NCBI GenBank assembly: GCA_036023115.1 | Contig: JAYKKT010000046.1 | Span: forward strand, 4,920,001-4,984,000 | Length of the DNA: 64,000 nucleotides | Source of the DNA: Brasenia schreberi | Taxonomy: Eukaryota > Streptophyta > Magnoliopsida > Nymphaeales > Cabombaceae | Direction: 5' to 3' | In this document: in pieces, positions 1 to 12,990 of the stretch | How positions within the stretch are numbered: position 1 is the first letter of the stretch | Layout of the letters: each line of letters starts with the position of its first letter | The notes under the pieces: model-generated | Told to the model about the DNA's origin: nothing | What the model saw: the letters and a program-made list of their open reading frames with translations, nothing else | Databases searched by the model: none | Made by a program: the position numbers and the translations under genes

Positions 1-62
1 TATATATATATATACATATATACATATATATATATGTGTGTGTGTGTGTGTGCGCGCACACA
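1..62. repeat. TA/TG/CA compound microsatellite
   Basis: Alternating TA runs pass into a TG run and then a short CA run at the left edge of the window. Seen directly. The repeat may extend beyond the window. Confidence 0.9.
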
Positions 63-2492
63 CTTATATTATTAACAAACGTCCGCTCCTATCGCCAACA
101 TATCATGTAATACGCTTCCCAACGGTGCATTTAGTTGAAGGCAGAGGTGGGATCCCCATTTTTTAGAATATATATTTCTTTTCTTCTTTTAATAGTATTA
201 TCTTTCTTATCCTTTCGTTATTGACTTGTCAGATAATAGAAGCCAAAGTATATTAAAAAAGCTCCACATTATCATGTTTTACATGGTTATCCTAAGTTTT
301 GCCTGTTTTACAAAACGGACCAACTTAGCTGTATACATATTCAATAAACAAGTATTTATCACTTCAACTCAAACTGGCCGCCACCATGAGCATTAGCTTA
401 ACAGCAGGGTCCTCAAGCACTGTTGCTGTTGGTGGGAGTTCGACTCCTAGAAGGTGTATGTGTGGGTGGGTCTGTTAGGATTCGGTCTTCTCTTATAAAA
501 AAAGAAAAAATTTAAGTTCACCACCATTTGTTTTTCTCGTATGAGTTTATTGAACCAAACCAAACCATCTCTTGCATTAAGAGGGGTTTTCTAAGTGGAT
601 TCTTTGTTGTCATTGATCTCTTTAGCTATATCAGTATTTATTGGATAAATTTCAAAAAATATGGAATTTTTTCTCCCCATGTATGCCAAAGAGTTGTCTC
701 TTGGAAGATGGCAAGTGTATTGAAGAGTTATAATAAAAAAAACCACGTATAATATCGGGTTGTTTCGCTTCGAGAAGGGTTGAATGAAGAGTTATTACTT
801 TTTATGTCGCATAAGTTATGCATGGGAGAGTTATGTCCTTCATAACAAGCTCTTGTCCATTTATAAATAGATGAATTTAGTCAACATATTTAAAAGGGTT
901 ATGACATGGTGTGATATGATCTAATATGGGAATGAAATCATATAAAAAAGACGTCAGGTGTATGCCAACTTATTCATGCTCCGCTAAGTTTATTCTAGTT
1001 TCAAATTCTTCTCTATTGTTTTGTTTTTGATAAAAACAAATTTAAATAATAAAAAATTATTGATGTGCATATCCAAGCTCAAATCTACTTAAGCATTGAT
1101 GTCGTTCAATTTACGTGATGAATTAAGATTTGAATTTAAAAAGAAAAAATACCATTACACTTTTTGTACTTTGAATCTAAACACTTTATATTTGATTATC
1201 ACAATTGTTCATCTCAAAGATCGAAAGCTTGAGATGATAAAGTAGATTTGAGCATAGGTGGGACTATAGTCTCTTTAAATAATTATCATTATGCCAACAT
1301 CCTCGGGCTTAGTTACATAGTACGAAGGCACCCAAGTGGTCTCCTTTATATCAAAAGGCTATTACACAAAACTGGTATATGCTAAGGATGCTAGCAAAAT
1401 TTCAATCATATATCTTTAGTGATAAATGTTTGAGATTTATAATTAAAAAAAGCTGAAGTGGTGATGTGAATAAAGTGTATTTGTAAAAGTACACAAATAT
1501 TTTTACTTTATAGATTCAAATCTCAACTATCCATCACCAAAGATGGATGGATGAGATTTGTTTGTGTCTCACTATGGTAGAGTCCTTACATTCAAAATAG
1601 TTGATATAAATACAAAAATTAATGTAAAAGTTATAAGGAAATGTGCCTTAGGAACACTAGGCATTATTATATATTGTTTATTTTTCTCCATGAAAGTCAT
1701 GTAGAGACATCATTAAAATAAGTAATATAACAATTTTTTCTCCAACCATTTTGAGTCATTTTTTCAATATTTTTTAAAGTGTTTGTCCTCCAATTTCTCA
1801 TACAAGAGACACTAGCATTTCAACTATCTACCGCACGACCTTATTGAGTAAAAAGCAAAGTAGTACGAGGAACCTCATAACGAAACACCCACCGAGTGAT
1901 CATCAAACGGTCATTCTTTATTAAAAAAGATAAAGAAATCATAAAACATGATCTCACTCTATTTTGGATTTAGTTGGTGTCCCCGAAAAATATCTAAATG
2001 AAGACTTTTTGATAGATTATGTCCGTTCAAGGTTTATTAAACGTGCACAAGCAACGTCGAGAAATGAGTTTTAAACTAATGCTTCTTTAACGCATTCTGC
2101 AGATTCCGACGGTCCAAAACCAAGAGCGGTTTTGCAAAGCATAACTCGATGAAGACAATTTTTGCCAATAAAAGATTGCTTGAGGAAGTATGCTGAAAAT
2201 AAAGCAACAATGTTTGCTAACAACCGTTCAATGCTTTTGCTTCCCTTCTTTTCTTATTCACTCTTGTTGAGAATTAAAAATGGCAAAACTGGATTTGGAT
2301 AAAAGGCAGCACAAGAAAAGACAACCAATGGTGGGGGGTCGGTGGAGAGTTAGGCTGTCTCCTCCGCGGGAATGCGAGGATTCCTGGCTGTGGGAGGTTG
2401 ATGAATTGTCAGTCTGTCATTCTTCGTTACGTCGCCATTGATAATTGGTTGTGGGTTGCAGAGCAGAATCGACGCTACAAAAACCAAGAACG
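63..2492. other. Intergenic, upstream of the GOLD-domain gene
   Basis: AT-rich sequence with no supportable gene. Around 405-480 there is a tRNA-like B box (gagttcgactcc-type) within about 80 bp of SINE-like sequence. The short open frame at 528-752 has no family resemblance I can see. The promoter and 5' UTR of the downstream gene must lie in the last few hundred bases, but I see no clear TATA element. Confidence 0.6.
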
Positions 2493-5400
2493 ATGAATTA
2501 TACGGAGGGACTGGTGCCGATTACCAGGTCGTATCTCTCTCGATTTTACGATCAATACGTGTTTGATCCTCTCTCCGGCGAAGTCCGTCGATTATCCGCT
2601 GAGCTCCAAGATGGTGCCAGAGCCCTTATGCAAGAGTCTCCCGCCTCCCCTCGTACTCTCTCTCTGTTGCCCTTTCCTTCTTCGCGTAGCTGTATCATGT
2701 TTTGGACGAACTGACGCCGGATAGAGAATGGTTTTCTTGGTTTTAGTGGGATTGTCTTAAAGGAAGAACACCGCTTTCTTTACGAGGCTTTGCCAGAATT
2801 GTTATTGGTTTTGTTTTTTGAGAGAGTTATCTAGTGGCAGGAACTTGAGAGACGGAAATCCTCTTAATAATTTTCATACTCATGACTTTTTTGAGGATTA
2901 GCCGAGTTTGCTTGATGGTTCATGATTTCCGCCGAATCCTGAATATCTTTGTGGTGTCATCTTACCTTCATTATCGGCAAGTTCTTTTGCTGCATCTTCT
3001 TGACTGGACAAATTGAATGTTGTGTTTCTTCGTTGATTTTAGTGAAATATGCTCTTTTTTTCTTATTCTATTTGTTGGTGGATGTCATTTCAGAGGAGGA
3101 ATCTGTTGCACGTCAAGCAGATGCAGCTCCGCCACATAAGATCGACGAGAACATGTGGAGGAACAGAGAGCACATTGAGGAAATCCTATATTTGATGGAG
3201 AGCTCCAAATGGCTGACGAAGGCATAGACATTTTTTTCCTTTATTTATATTTAAGATTGAATCACCAATTGTCTTTTATTTGTTGTTTTCCGAACTTCCA
3301 AGGAAATTGTTCCGTACATTGTCTGAGTAAATGATACACTTGCTAATCAGGAACATATATTGCTTGCTTTCCCTGCTCCTATTTGTTTTAGCAAACCAAG
3401 TATGGTTGGTGGTTGGCCTATGGTATTACTCATAATTGATAGCTGTTATTTTGGTTGAACGAACCTTCAGTTTGTTGAATGGCTCTAGTCTAGGCCTATT
3501 CATCGTTTTCTTACTTAAGCTTGCTATTGCAGCTTCAGGGACAGGAGACACCTCAAGAAGCTGAAATTGTTGTTATTATCGAAAAGATCAAAACAAAACT
3601 ACGGGGTGCTTTGGGGACCTTGGAGTCTTTTCAGGCAAGAAATGATGATGCTGTATTTGCAGTTGGTTAGTACCTTGCTTGCTTTTGCAAAGAGTCTTGA
3701 CTAAGGGGCAAACCCCTCCTTTCATACGTGTTGTGTTGTTCTCTTGACTTTTGCGTATGCGAGGGCAACGACTCTCTGTAACCACATGCCTATCATGTCC
3801 TGCAAGTGGTTACCTTTTCTACATAATTCATATAAATATTAGAATATATAACAACAACTAAGCCTTTTCCCATACTAGACGGGGTCGGCTAAATATTAGA
3901 ATATATCCAGCATAAAATTTTGTTGGACTTATCTGTCATGGATTCTACAAATTATGAGCATTGCACATGACAGGGCTATGTGGAAACAAAGAATCCATGT
4001 AGGCGACCCCATCTAGTATGGGAAAAGGCTTTGTTATTGTTGTTGTATTAGAATATATCCAGGTGCGTAAAGATGTGCCTGAACAATTTATCTACATGTT
4101 GAAATTTTCATTTTGAGAAGGCAGAGAAACCGGCTGTTGTCTCAACAAAATGATGAGCAAAGACAGTCATGTAAACTGCCATGTCGAGTTTGTAGCTTAG
4201 CCTTTATGTGCCAAAAGGTATTATGAAGAAGGATGTAAATCTGAACCTGTTCATATTTCTCAAGTCAATGCAGTTCCCTCTTGTTAACATTTTGCTTTGA
4301 GGACTGAATTCTCGTTTGAAATACTGTCAAGCTAATATATATGAATTGAAATGTGAAAGTGTGCCGTGTTTGAATCCTTTTCTCATAAAAAAGAGTAGGG
4401 GAGAAAGATAATCTTCATGACCAAGCTAACATGCTAGGTTAAGGTTTCAATTCTTTAGAAATAAAATTATAGTACCTTGTATGTTTCATTCAAATACATT
4501 CGAAGTAAAATTTAAAAATTAAAATATGGTTGTCCTCCCTGACTTTGTAACTTAATGAAAGCTAAGTCACACAGACACTTCTAAGCAGTGGGGTGTCGAC
4601 CTCGACACCGTGTCGGTGCGGCATGACAAAAAAAAAAAAACATAATTTTTTTTTGTAACTCACAGTTTTGCCGTCTATGGTGTATTTATTCTGGAGAATC
4701 CGATCAAAGAGGAAGTAATCTGCGAAGACGATGAAACCAAAGCCTCTTAGTTGACTCGTGACCTTATCTCTCATGATGACCACCTCAGTTACCTCACCAT
4801 AGTTTCCAAAATGCTCCTTCGTCTTCCATCATCTCCCATGAAACTCCGTCGATGAACATAGAAAAATATCTCAACGCGGACCTTCTTCACTTCCTTTTGT
4901 GTGGATATTCAACGCTTCAAAATATGGTATCGATTTTGAAGTTCGGGTCTTTTTGGATAAATGGGTCCAGATATGTGAACATTGATTTGTGTATTATGAT
5001 GAAATTAGTAGTTGTTTACCTTTATGTGTTTTGCTTTAATATAAAGTTGTGTACTTGCTATTGTCATATACTTATGTTAATTGATGTCTCACTTATTATA
5101 GCTTGAATATTATAATAATATATACCCTAGCCGTGTCCCAGTACCCAAATTTTTTGAAATTTGCCGTATCCCGCACCCACACCCGTGTCCGCACCCACAC
5201 CCGTGTGACATAGAATGAAAGTAATAAACTTAATGACAAGATACCAATGATAACAAAATGAATAAACTGTGTGGCCATTCTAGATTTGACTTTGGATATT
5301 TTTTTTCACTTGGTTGAAGGTTAATCCTGACATTCTGATTGCACTCCTCCTGTGCTCCTCAACAGTTATGACTGACTGAGTTATTTTTCTATGTATTGGC

Positions 5401-8400
5401 AGTTATGACATACATGCCTCAAGATTTTCGAAGTACTCTGATCAGACAACAACGGGAACGCTTAGAGAGAAATAGACAAGCTGAGGTGGATTCTTTAATT
5501 AAATCCGGTGGAAGCATTCATGACAGATATGCCTTGCTTTGGAAGCAACAAATGGAAAGGTGGGCCTCTTTTTTCTTCTATAGACATTTTCACAGCTAAA
5601 GAAAGGAACCTTCTTTTCCATGTTTTCCCTCATTTCTGGTTTCATTTGTTTTCAGAAGGACACAGTTAGCTCAGCTTGGTTCTGCTACAGGTGTTTACAA
5701 GGCACTTGTAAAGTACTTGGTTGGAGTGCCACAGGTTTATACATTTGATAACTTCAATTGTTTCTATTGTATTTTCATTTTTCTAAGTTCAGAATTCTCT
5801 CAGATAATGTTAAAACGCATTGCGTTTGGGGGCCCTTGTTCAAAAGGAAAAAAGGGTCCAGGATCGCGTAAGGTTGATGAGTTTATCTTTATCAAGAAAA
5901 GGTCTGATATTTTGTTCAAGCATCACAAGAAGTCAGTAGTGCGTGACCTAGTGAAACTTCTCATAGAAATTGAGAGTTTCCAAATTCTTGCTTTTTTGTT
6001 GGATGAAACCTTCAATAAAAATACAAAGTCGTCAGAAGTTGGTAAACTATGCCGACCTGATCAATCTTCAAGACACAATCATGGATCAGGTGGAAGGGTT
6101 GCCCTGGAGAGTTAGAGCAGGATTCCTAAGTAGCCTGCTACCTGAACATTTGACTATGTGATGGTGAAAGATAGTAATAACTCAAGAATTGAATAGCAAC
6201 TGTGAAGCCTTCTTTCCCTGATAGGGGGAGATATTTGTATCTGAGGTCTGCACATGCCAGTGCGCATGTGCTCGTGCAAAGCCTTGAATAGCATATGTAA
6301 AGATCATCATTGTTACCATGTTTTCACGTTCTGTTTCATTAGGGCTGTTATTTATCAAGAACCTGCTCATATCTTCAGGATAAAAGCTTGTTAAAAATAG
6401 AAAAGGAGCATCACAATGTCAAGATCTGGACATGTTTCTCATCTTAAACAGTCAAGCCTGGGTATCAACTTGTCAGTTTCCTTTTGCATTGTTGATGCAA
6501 ACTTCTTATAGAGTTTTATTTCTTGCGCTTTGCAGGTTTTACTGGATTTCATACGACAAATAAATGATGAACATGGGTAATATAATTTCAAGAAAAATTT
6601 CTATGGTTATAAATTTTACCACATCTTACATGCATATTTATATCTATATTTATGTTACCTTCAATAATTGAATGTACACTCAATTCTGTGCTGGATATAG
6701 GCCCATGGAGGAGCAAAGAGTACGCTATGGCCCTCCATTGTACAGTCTGACTACCATGGTTGTTCAGGTTAGGTTATTATTTCTTCTTCTGTGCGGACGT
6801 GTGGAAGCAGACAATTTGTAAGTTGCTTTGCTTTAATCCCTCTCTCACACACAAACACACAGAGTTGGTACCTCTTAGAGTTGATATTTGATGCATGTTC
6901 TGCTGAACAGACACAGGGAGAAGTTTGATGTCTTGGAACAGGCCGTTGAGTTGTACACCTCTGAATTGGATCGATTTCTTATATTTATCGGGTACCTTCT
7001 AACTTCCCCGACCAGCTTTTATGGAGGATGATCTGTCAATTTCCAAATCTACATAATTCTTTAATTTTCAAACTATTTTCTATCTCGATGAACCCATTAT
7101 CATCTGTACTGCACAGTACTGCATTTAGTTGTGGTGGCTTCTAGATCCATTTTCAATACAAGAAGGTTCCTTTTCTTTTTCTTCTCTGCCACCCATTTCT
7201 TTAATACCAGAACCCTGGTAAGTAGCGGAATCAGTCAATAAGCCTTACTGGATAGCAACATTTAACCAGTCTTCTCCTCTTGAGAGCGAATGCAGCTGCT
7301 ATGTGGAAACCCTAGTTGCTGGTCCTGTTTCTGCAGTTGTATGAACTGCCACTGCTGCTCCAATACAGATCCCCTAGCACTCCTTTTTGGGGTTAATTAA
7401 GGCGCTGTTCACTGCTTGTTGCCTACTTTTGTTTTTGAAGGACCAAATTAGAGGTCTCTTATACGACAACAACTAAGTCTTTTCCCATATTAGATGGGGT
7501 CGGCTACATGGATTCTTTTTTTTAGAATCCATGGTAAGTCCGACAAAGTTTTATGCTGGCTGTCGGAAGCCTATCACAACCCTCCTCATTTATCTGGACT
7601 TGGGAACGGCCATGCAAGGGTGATCCCTTACACGGGCGGAGTTATTAGATATCTCTTATGAGTACATGAATTGAATGTGGTCAAGTCTCATGTTTGAATC
7701 AATGTTAACATGGCAGCATTTTTCTTGGTTCAGTGGTTAACCTCCTGTATATCTTCTACAGGGAAGTTATCCGAAAATCCCCCTTCTTCATTTCAGCAGA
7801 AGATGCCTGTGCTGCAGAATCTAGGCATGTTCTTTTATTTAAATTTTGATATGATGTGATTGAATGCCTTCCTTTCAGTTGCTCATACTTTCAGTAGCTT
7901 TTGTTAATTCTGATATGACTTCTGCCTGTCCACTTCTTTAACAAATGTAAAAATATTTACGTGAAAAGCTTTCTATGTGGTCTTGTAATTGTGTCATGGC
8001 AACTAGGTATAAACATGAAAAGTGAAACAGCTTATATCAATTCTGATGCAAGAAATTTTACTTTTGCAAGTTTAGGTTAGAAATTGGTCGGTCGCACATC
8101 TCAAATTGAAAACCAAGCATGAGAAGTGTCACTTTTGGGAATCTACAGCCTGACCATCTGATTGTCTTTGCTAGTGGATCCATCACCTCCATGCGCTCTT
8201 TCCATGTCTTACGTGCTTCATAAGTCATATCCGTTTAATATATATTATTTAGTTTTGTTTTCTCTCTAGCAGTATTATTGTAGAAATTTCAGTTTCTAAA
8301 GGCTTATTTCTTAACACGTTGGTATGTTTTGTTGCATTAGCAGCGTTACTTCAGGATTTGCACTTCTACAAACTTTACTTTTTTGTTGAACTTGAGACAC

Positions 8401-11400
8401 TTTTTGTTAAAAGGCTTTGAAACAACATAAAGTCATAAACAAATCTTTTATTGGCTTGTCTATGAAACTGATTGATCCTTTAGAGACCACCTCAAAGATT
8501 TATCTCTTGAGATGCATTCTATCATAAATGAATCTACACTACTGTGTTCATGATAAGTCAGGATGCCTCTTTCTTTTGTCAACATCAACCTTAAGAATTT
8601 ATTGAAACTGCAAAGACATGGTAATGATCATGCATAAGCATTTTAAGTTCAGAAACTCTGTGCTTGTTATTGCCTCCAGGTACGCTATTATCACAACGTG
8701 GATGATGTTCATATCCTTGGATCAGTATGAGGGATTTAACCATAATACATGAGCTGCCTTGTCCAGAATATCATGAGTTGCTAAGCACTATTCAATACGA
8801 GTTGCATTATATAAATTCTGTATGGTTGTACTTGAGTTGCTTGACTGTCACAACGGTCATTTTGACTGGGACTCTCTAGCTTTGAGTTTATGAAAGCGCA
8901 TACATCATGTCAGCCTGATCGGTCAAACTTTGGCATCATTAAATATAAAGTTGTTTGGTTTTGCAGGAGAAATGATGACTTCAAGGAGTTGGTCATTCCT
9001 GCAGGAAAAACTCATGAGGTCTGCTCAAGTAGTTGATCTTTCATTAGCAAATGTCGTCCTGCTTGTATTTGGTTTTATTTGTGCTAGTGTTCTGGTCTGT
9101 GGTTTCCTTTCCTGGCAAGATCAAAGCACATGCTGGATACGGGTTATTTTTTAATCATCATATACATTTCTTTTCTAGTGCCTTTAGTCAGGATGTATGT
9201 ACTTATCAATTGAATTTGCAACATGGACACATCTTTTATTGAGATTCCAGTGTAAAATAGTGATGGGGAATCCCTCATCCTTTTGCTGATTTTTGCCTGT
9301 TCCAAAGTCGTGGGATTTTCAATAAATGGGCTTGTCTTTTGGCCAATATGTTGTTAACCAAAGCTATTTAAATTTACTAATGGTGAACTTCCTGCATGAA
9401 TTTGATTTGTTTTCAGGTTGTATTGACAGTTAACTCCATAAACTCCTATATTGCTTGGGAGTTCTCGTTGGTTCAAGGCAGAATTAGTGTGGTATCATCT
9501 CAAAACTTGATAAATTTTTTTAAGGCTTCAGTTTGGATCTTTGTTTCTTTGCCCAGGTATTCTATGGTATGGTTCAATTTGGATCTTTGACATCGGTTGA
9601 ATAATTGAAATGGTTCTACTTCAGTTGAGTGATTTCAGTGATGAGTGCAACGAGACCACATTTATTTGTCAGATGAAATTTGTAATTAGGAGGTGTTGGT
9701 AACATGGCATGTGTTTTCTGTCTCTAATACAGTTCAGCTAAACTCAATTCTTATATGGAAACCTTTATGTGCCAGTCTAGAAACAGCGACTTTGTGGCTG
9801 GTGGAGTTGATCTTGGATCCAGGTTGAGCTTTCTAGTGTTGTACTAAAGGAATTCTTTTAACATGGTGAAGCCAGGTGTAAGAGAAGTGTGCCACTATTA
9901 TAAATGCATGCTCATGTTGTAGACATAAATGTTCACTTGTAAACAAATGGTGAATTTATCATTTTGCTTGTGTTAGAGAACTAGGTAATTATTACGAGTT
10001 TAACAAGTGTCCAAGTATAATAACATGGTGTGGTTGTTGTGAACTAGACCATTCAGGAGTCTTAAGAGGTGTTTGGTTGCACTGACTGAACGAAAGTTGA
10101 GGCAGTCTTGTCAGGTGACAGGCCAGAGGTGACAGTTCACCTTGCCTTTGTTTCTTCTGTAATTTCACGTGGATGCATATTCCAACTTTTGCCATGCTTT
10201 CCACAATTAGTTCATGATCCTCAGATTTGATCCATAAATCAGATCTTAGTTTTCCAAGACCGGTCCTTCCTGTTCTGGTGATTTTAATAAAACTAGCTAT
10301 GCGTTTTCATGCTTCAATGGTATATCATATCGCATGCATATGATATGTCAGTATTGGTATCATCTTGTTCTGCAACATGTGTTTGTTAGTCACTACACTA
10401 TCTAGATATTTTAATAAAATCTAAAGTGTATTTTTTCTTATAATATTTTTGTGAAAATTGGATTCCCAACATATAGGAAGAGAATTTGTGTAGAATCAAA
10501 ATGCTCATATGGATCAGCAGTTCCCATGAGAAGCTGGTTTTCATGTTTGGAGATCTCAATTCTTATACCTGATCTTCAAAACCTACCCACTGGTAAATCC
10601 AAGATATCTCATCGGGGACCAGACCACCCATCTAATGTAGTGAAGACAGACCTGTGAACTAACAACATGTGGGAATTGTTATTTCCGCATAGATATGCAT
10701 CTCTGCATCTTTAGAATTGGTACGCCAAAAAGAATCTGGACGATGATATGACCTATTTAGATGAGTTATTTGATGTGTATGCCATATTGTGTCATATGGA
10801 TCCTACAATGTAAAAAGTTTAGTAGATTTGTTGTAAGGATGGCGATTGTACTATGCTATTTGTGTATCTAATATCTGCTCATATTTCTGGCTCATTGTTA
10901 GTCCAATCTTGAAATTGATGTTTTCTAGTCCATAAGCTAAAATTTAACCTGCTGCTTTTAGCTTTTCAATTTCTTGCTTCCATTGTGCCTCTCAAACTAA
11001 TTCATGTTTCTAGTAAAGATGATTTATGCTTTTTTGTGATATGGTATATTTTGATGTCCACTTTTTCAGTAAGCTAGACCTACAAGGTCACCTGTATTAT
11101 ATGATTGAAACGTTGATCTTTGGACTCCAAGATTTTATCAAATTTATCATTTCTCCTTTCTGGGATAGTGTGAGATATAGTGCTATGTCATTGCAAGTTC
11201 ACTTGGGAGAAACCCCACATCCACCTTATCCACCATTGGCACACCGTATACATCTACTCCAAGTGATTAACAACATAAAAGAAAAAATATTTATGTTTTT
11301 TGCTTTTTAGACGTTTCTTTATGGATGCAACAACAACAACTGAGTCTTTTCCCATACTAGATGGGGTCAGCTACATGGATTCTTTGTTTCCATAAAGCCT

Positions 11401-12990
11401 GATCATGTGTTATGGTAGCAGTTAACTCCACATAAGCTAGATCATTATTTATTATTTATTTCCAACACTTTTGTGATCTTCCACTTCCCCTTTTACCATT
11501 TTCACAGTCTAGTTTCTCATATCTTCTTACCAAAACTTCCTTTGGTCATCTTTCTACGTGTTAGAACCATGATTTTCTCTCATTTTATCAGGTGTCATTC
11601 CCAATTTATTTCTAATAACTTCATTACATATCTAGTCTTTTCTTGTATGATCACTCATCCATTTGAGCATCTTCGTTTCTATGAAGAACATGTTTTGTAT
11701 GTGATGATTAACTGCCCAATACTCAAAACCATAAAACATAGCAAGTCTAATTATTATTCTATAATATTTAGCTTTTAACTTTAATGGTATCTTCTTGACG
11801 CACCTCTCCATTTTAACCAAGCTACATTAATTCTATGCGTTAATGTCTCCATCAATTTTTCTGTCGCTCTAAAAAACTGATTCGAGGTATTTTAAGCTTT
11901 TCTTACGAGGGATTGCATGTATGCCAATCTTAATTTTTATGCTTCCAAGGACCAAATTATCAAACTTGCATTTCATATATTCTATCTTTGTTTTACTAAA
12001 TCGAAAGCCTTTAGTTTCTAATGTTTCTCTTTATAGTTCCAAATTTTTGTTAACTTTTCCTTAGACTCATCCACTAATATAATGTTATCAGCAAATAACA
12101 TATAGCAAGGTACTTCATATTTAATATATTTTATTAACTCATCAATGACCAATATAAATAAATATGGACTTAAAGCCGATTCCTGATATAATCTAATATT
12201 AACTTCAAAGAAGTTTGTCATTCCTTGATGAGTCGTCACCCATAGTTGTGCACCATCATACATTTCTATTTCTGTCTAGATGCACATTCTGAAATTATTT
12301 GGGATTCTTCTGCAATCTACATCTTATTTCTTGATGTTCATGCCAGATTCTCATGTTCGTCACTTCTCTTATCTTTAATGAAAGATCCATAAGGCCTCTT
12401 TCTTTGGCAGGATATAGGTTTCAGTGTGGAATACATTAGTCCTACTGGAGAACTCACAGTAAGTTCAGTCAACTATGAGGATTTGCAATCGGTTGTTGAC
12501 ACATAATAATTTCCGTGATCCTTATTTCTTCTTTTTTCTTAAATTTAGAAGTTTTAATATTTTGACATTAGTTAATTTTCCTCATTTATTTGCAGATGAT
12601 CTTACCTTATCAACGGCACGAATCTTTCCAGGTAAGTTCCCCTCAACTTTGTTTCCTTTCGGGGTGTGTGCTTCCGAGAATCTTAATCAGAGTTTGATTT
12701 CCTAGGGGAACTTTTGCACGTGTCTTGCTGGTACATACAGACTCGTCTGGGACAATGCATACTCAAATTTCTTAAAGAAGGTATATAACATCAGTTAGCA
12801 TATCATACTTTGTTGACATGGCCCTCCTAAGTTTTAATCTGGGAAAGGGAACGTTCCTAACTTGGTAGAATTGTTCTGACCTTGTTTTCATTGTCTGCGG
12901 TGCTTTCTTTAGACATTCCGATACAAAGTAGATGTTATACCACCTGTGGCAGCAGAAGCACCCTCATCCGAGGGTACAACAGACGTTTAA
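2493..12990 (+). CDS. Conserved plant GOLD-domain protein, 15 exons, 440 aa
   Basis: Exons: 2493-2652, 3094-3221, 3533-3665, 5403-5559, 5656-5734, 6536-6576, 6701-6817, 6911-6991, 7762-7824, 8967-9018, 9417-9491, 12411-12458, 12596-12631, 12706-12780, 12913-12990. They total 1323 nt and stay in phase throughout. The product starts MNYTEGLVPITRSYLSRFYD. It has a charged middle region with YMPQDFR and LIRQQRER, then GSATGVYKALVKYLVGVPQ. The last third (about residues 320-430) resembles a GOLD domain: IPAGKTHE, NSYIAWEFSL, DIGFSVEYISP, GTYRLVWDNAYS and a final FRYKVDVIPP. From memory it matches the single-copy plant family typified by Arabidopsis AT5G01010 (unknown function; gene number uncertain). 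GOLD domains usually mediate lipid or protein contacts in membrane trafficking, so a trafficking role is only an inference. Introns 2 and 9 use GC donors. Intron 11 carries a LINE, introns 3 and 8 carry SINEs, and intron 5 carries an unexplained coding-like segment. Confidence 0.9.
3838..3910 (-). mobile_element. Au-like SINE, 5'-truncated copy in intron 3
   Basis: The body (3850-3894) reads acaacaacta then agccttttcccatactagac and ggggtcggct, the reverse complement of a SINE 3' end with a (TTG)n tail. It is flanked by a direct repeat attagaatatat (3838-3849 and 3895-3906). The ccttttcccatactagatgg / ggtcggct core and TTG tail are those I associate with the plant Au SINE family; that name rests on memory. 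Confidence 0.75.
3911..4046 (+). mobile_element. Au-like SINE copy with 16-bp target duplication
   Basis: A plus-strand copy of about 136 bp ending ctagtatgggaaaaggct then ttgttattgttgttg. It is flanked by a perfect 16-bp target-site duplication attagaatatatccag at 3895-3910 and 4047-4062. The left duplication overlaps the right duplication of the neighbouring truncated SINE, so this copy landed on or next to the older one. Confidence 0.85.
5805..6170 (+). pseudogene. Unidentified coding-like fragment inside intron 5
   Basis: This lies wholly within intron 5 of the GOLD-domain gene (5735-6535). One frame reads KKRSDILFKHHKKSVVRDLV and LVKLLIEIESFQ; another frame continues with NYADLINLQDTIMDQVEGLP and WRVRAGFLSSLLPEHLTM. 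The amino-acid flavour is that of a real soluble protein, and the change of frame near 6030 points to at least one indel. It does not belong to the host protein, whose reading frame closes perfectly across this intron. I do not recognise the family. It could be a retroposed gene piece, a fragment carried in by a transposon, or a diverged exon-like sequence. Confidence 0.45.
7460..7660 (-). mobile_element. Au-like SINE, long copy in intron 8
   Basis: Reads acgacaacaactaagtctttt, then the catattagatggggtcggct core, and continues through gcctatcacaaccctcctca to acacgggcggagtta. This is the reverse complement of a near full-length element with its (TTG)n tail at the left. A partial direct repeat (tctcttat) is present on both sides. 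It lies between exons 8 and 9 of the GOLD-domain gene. Confidence 0.75.
11330..12268 (-). mobile_element. 5'-truncated RTE-like LINE in intron 11
   Basis: On the minus strand, 12263-12018 encodes reverse-transcriptase motifs: QESALSPYLFILVIDEL and a decayed FADD box written as MLFADNIILVDES. Further along, 11820-11632 carries LKLKAKYYRIIIRLAMFYG and EYWAVN, typical of the region after the RT core in plant RTE-type LINEs. Frames are broken. The 3' end (11330-11400) is the Au-like SINE tail sequence ending in a (TTG)n run. The borders are supported by a diverged 16-bp direct repeat (tttctttatggatgca at 11314-11329; tttctgtctagatgca at 12269-12284; 13 of 16 identical). Inactive. Confidence 0.8.

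Noticed and set aside
9492..12410. Separate gene encoding a reverse transcriptase within the GOLD-domain gene
   Set aside because: The RT frames are broken and lack a 5' part; it is a dead LINE insertion in intron 11.
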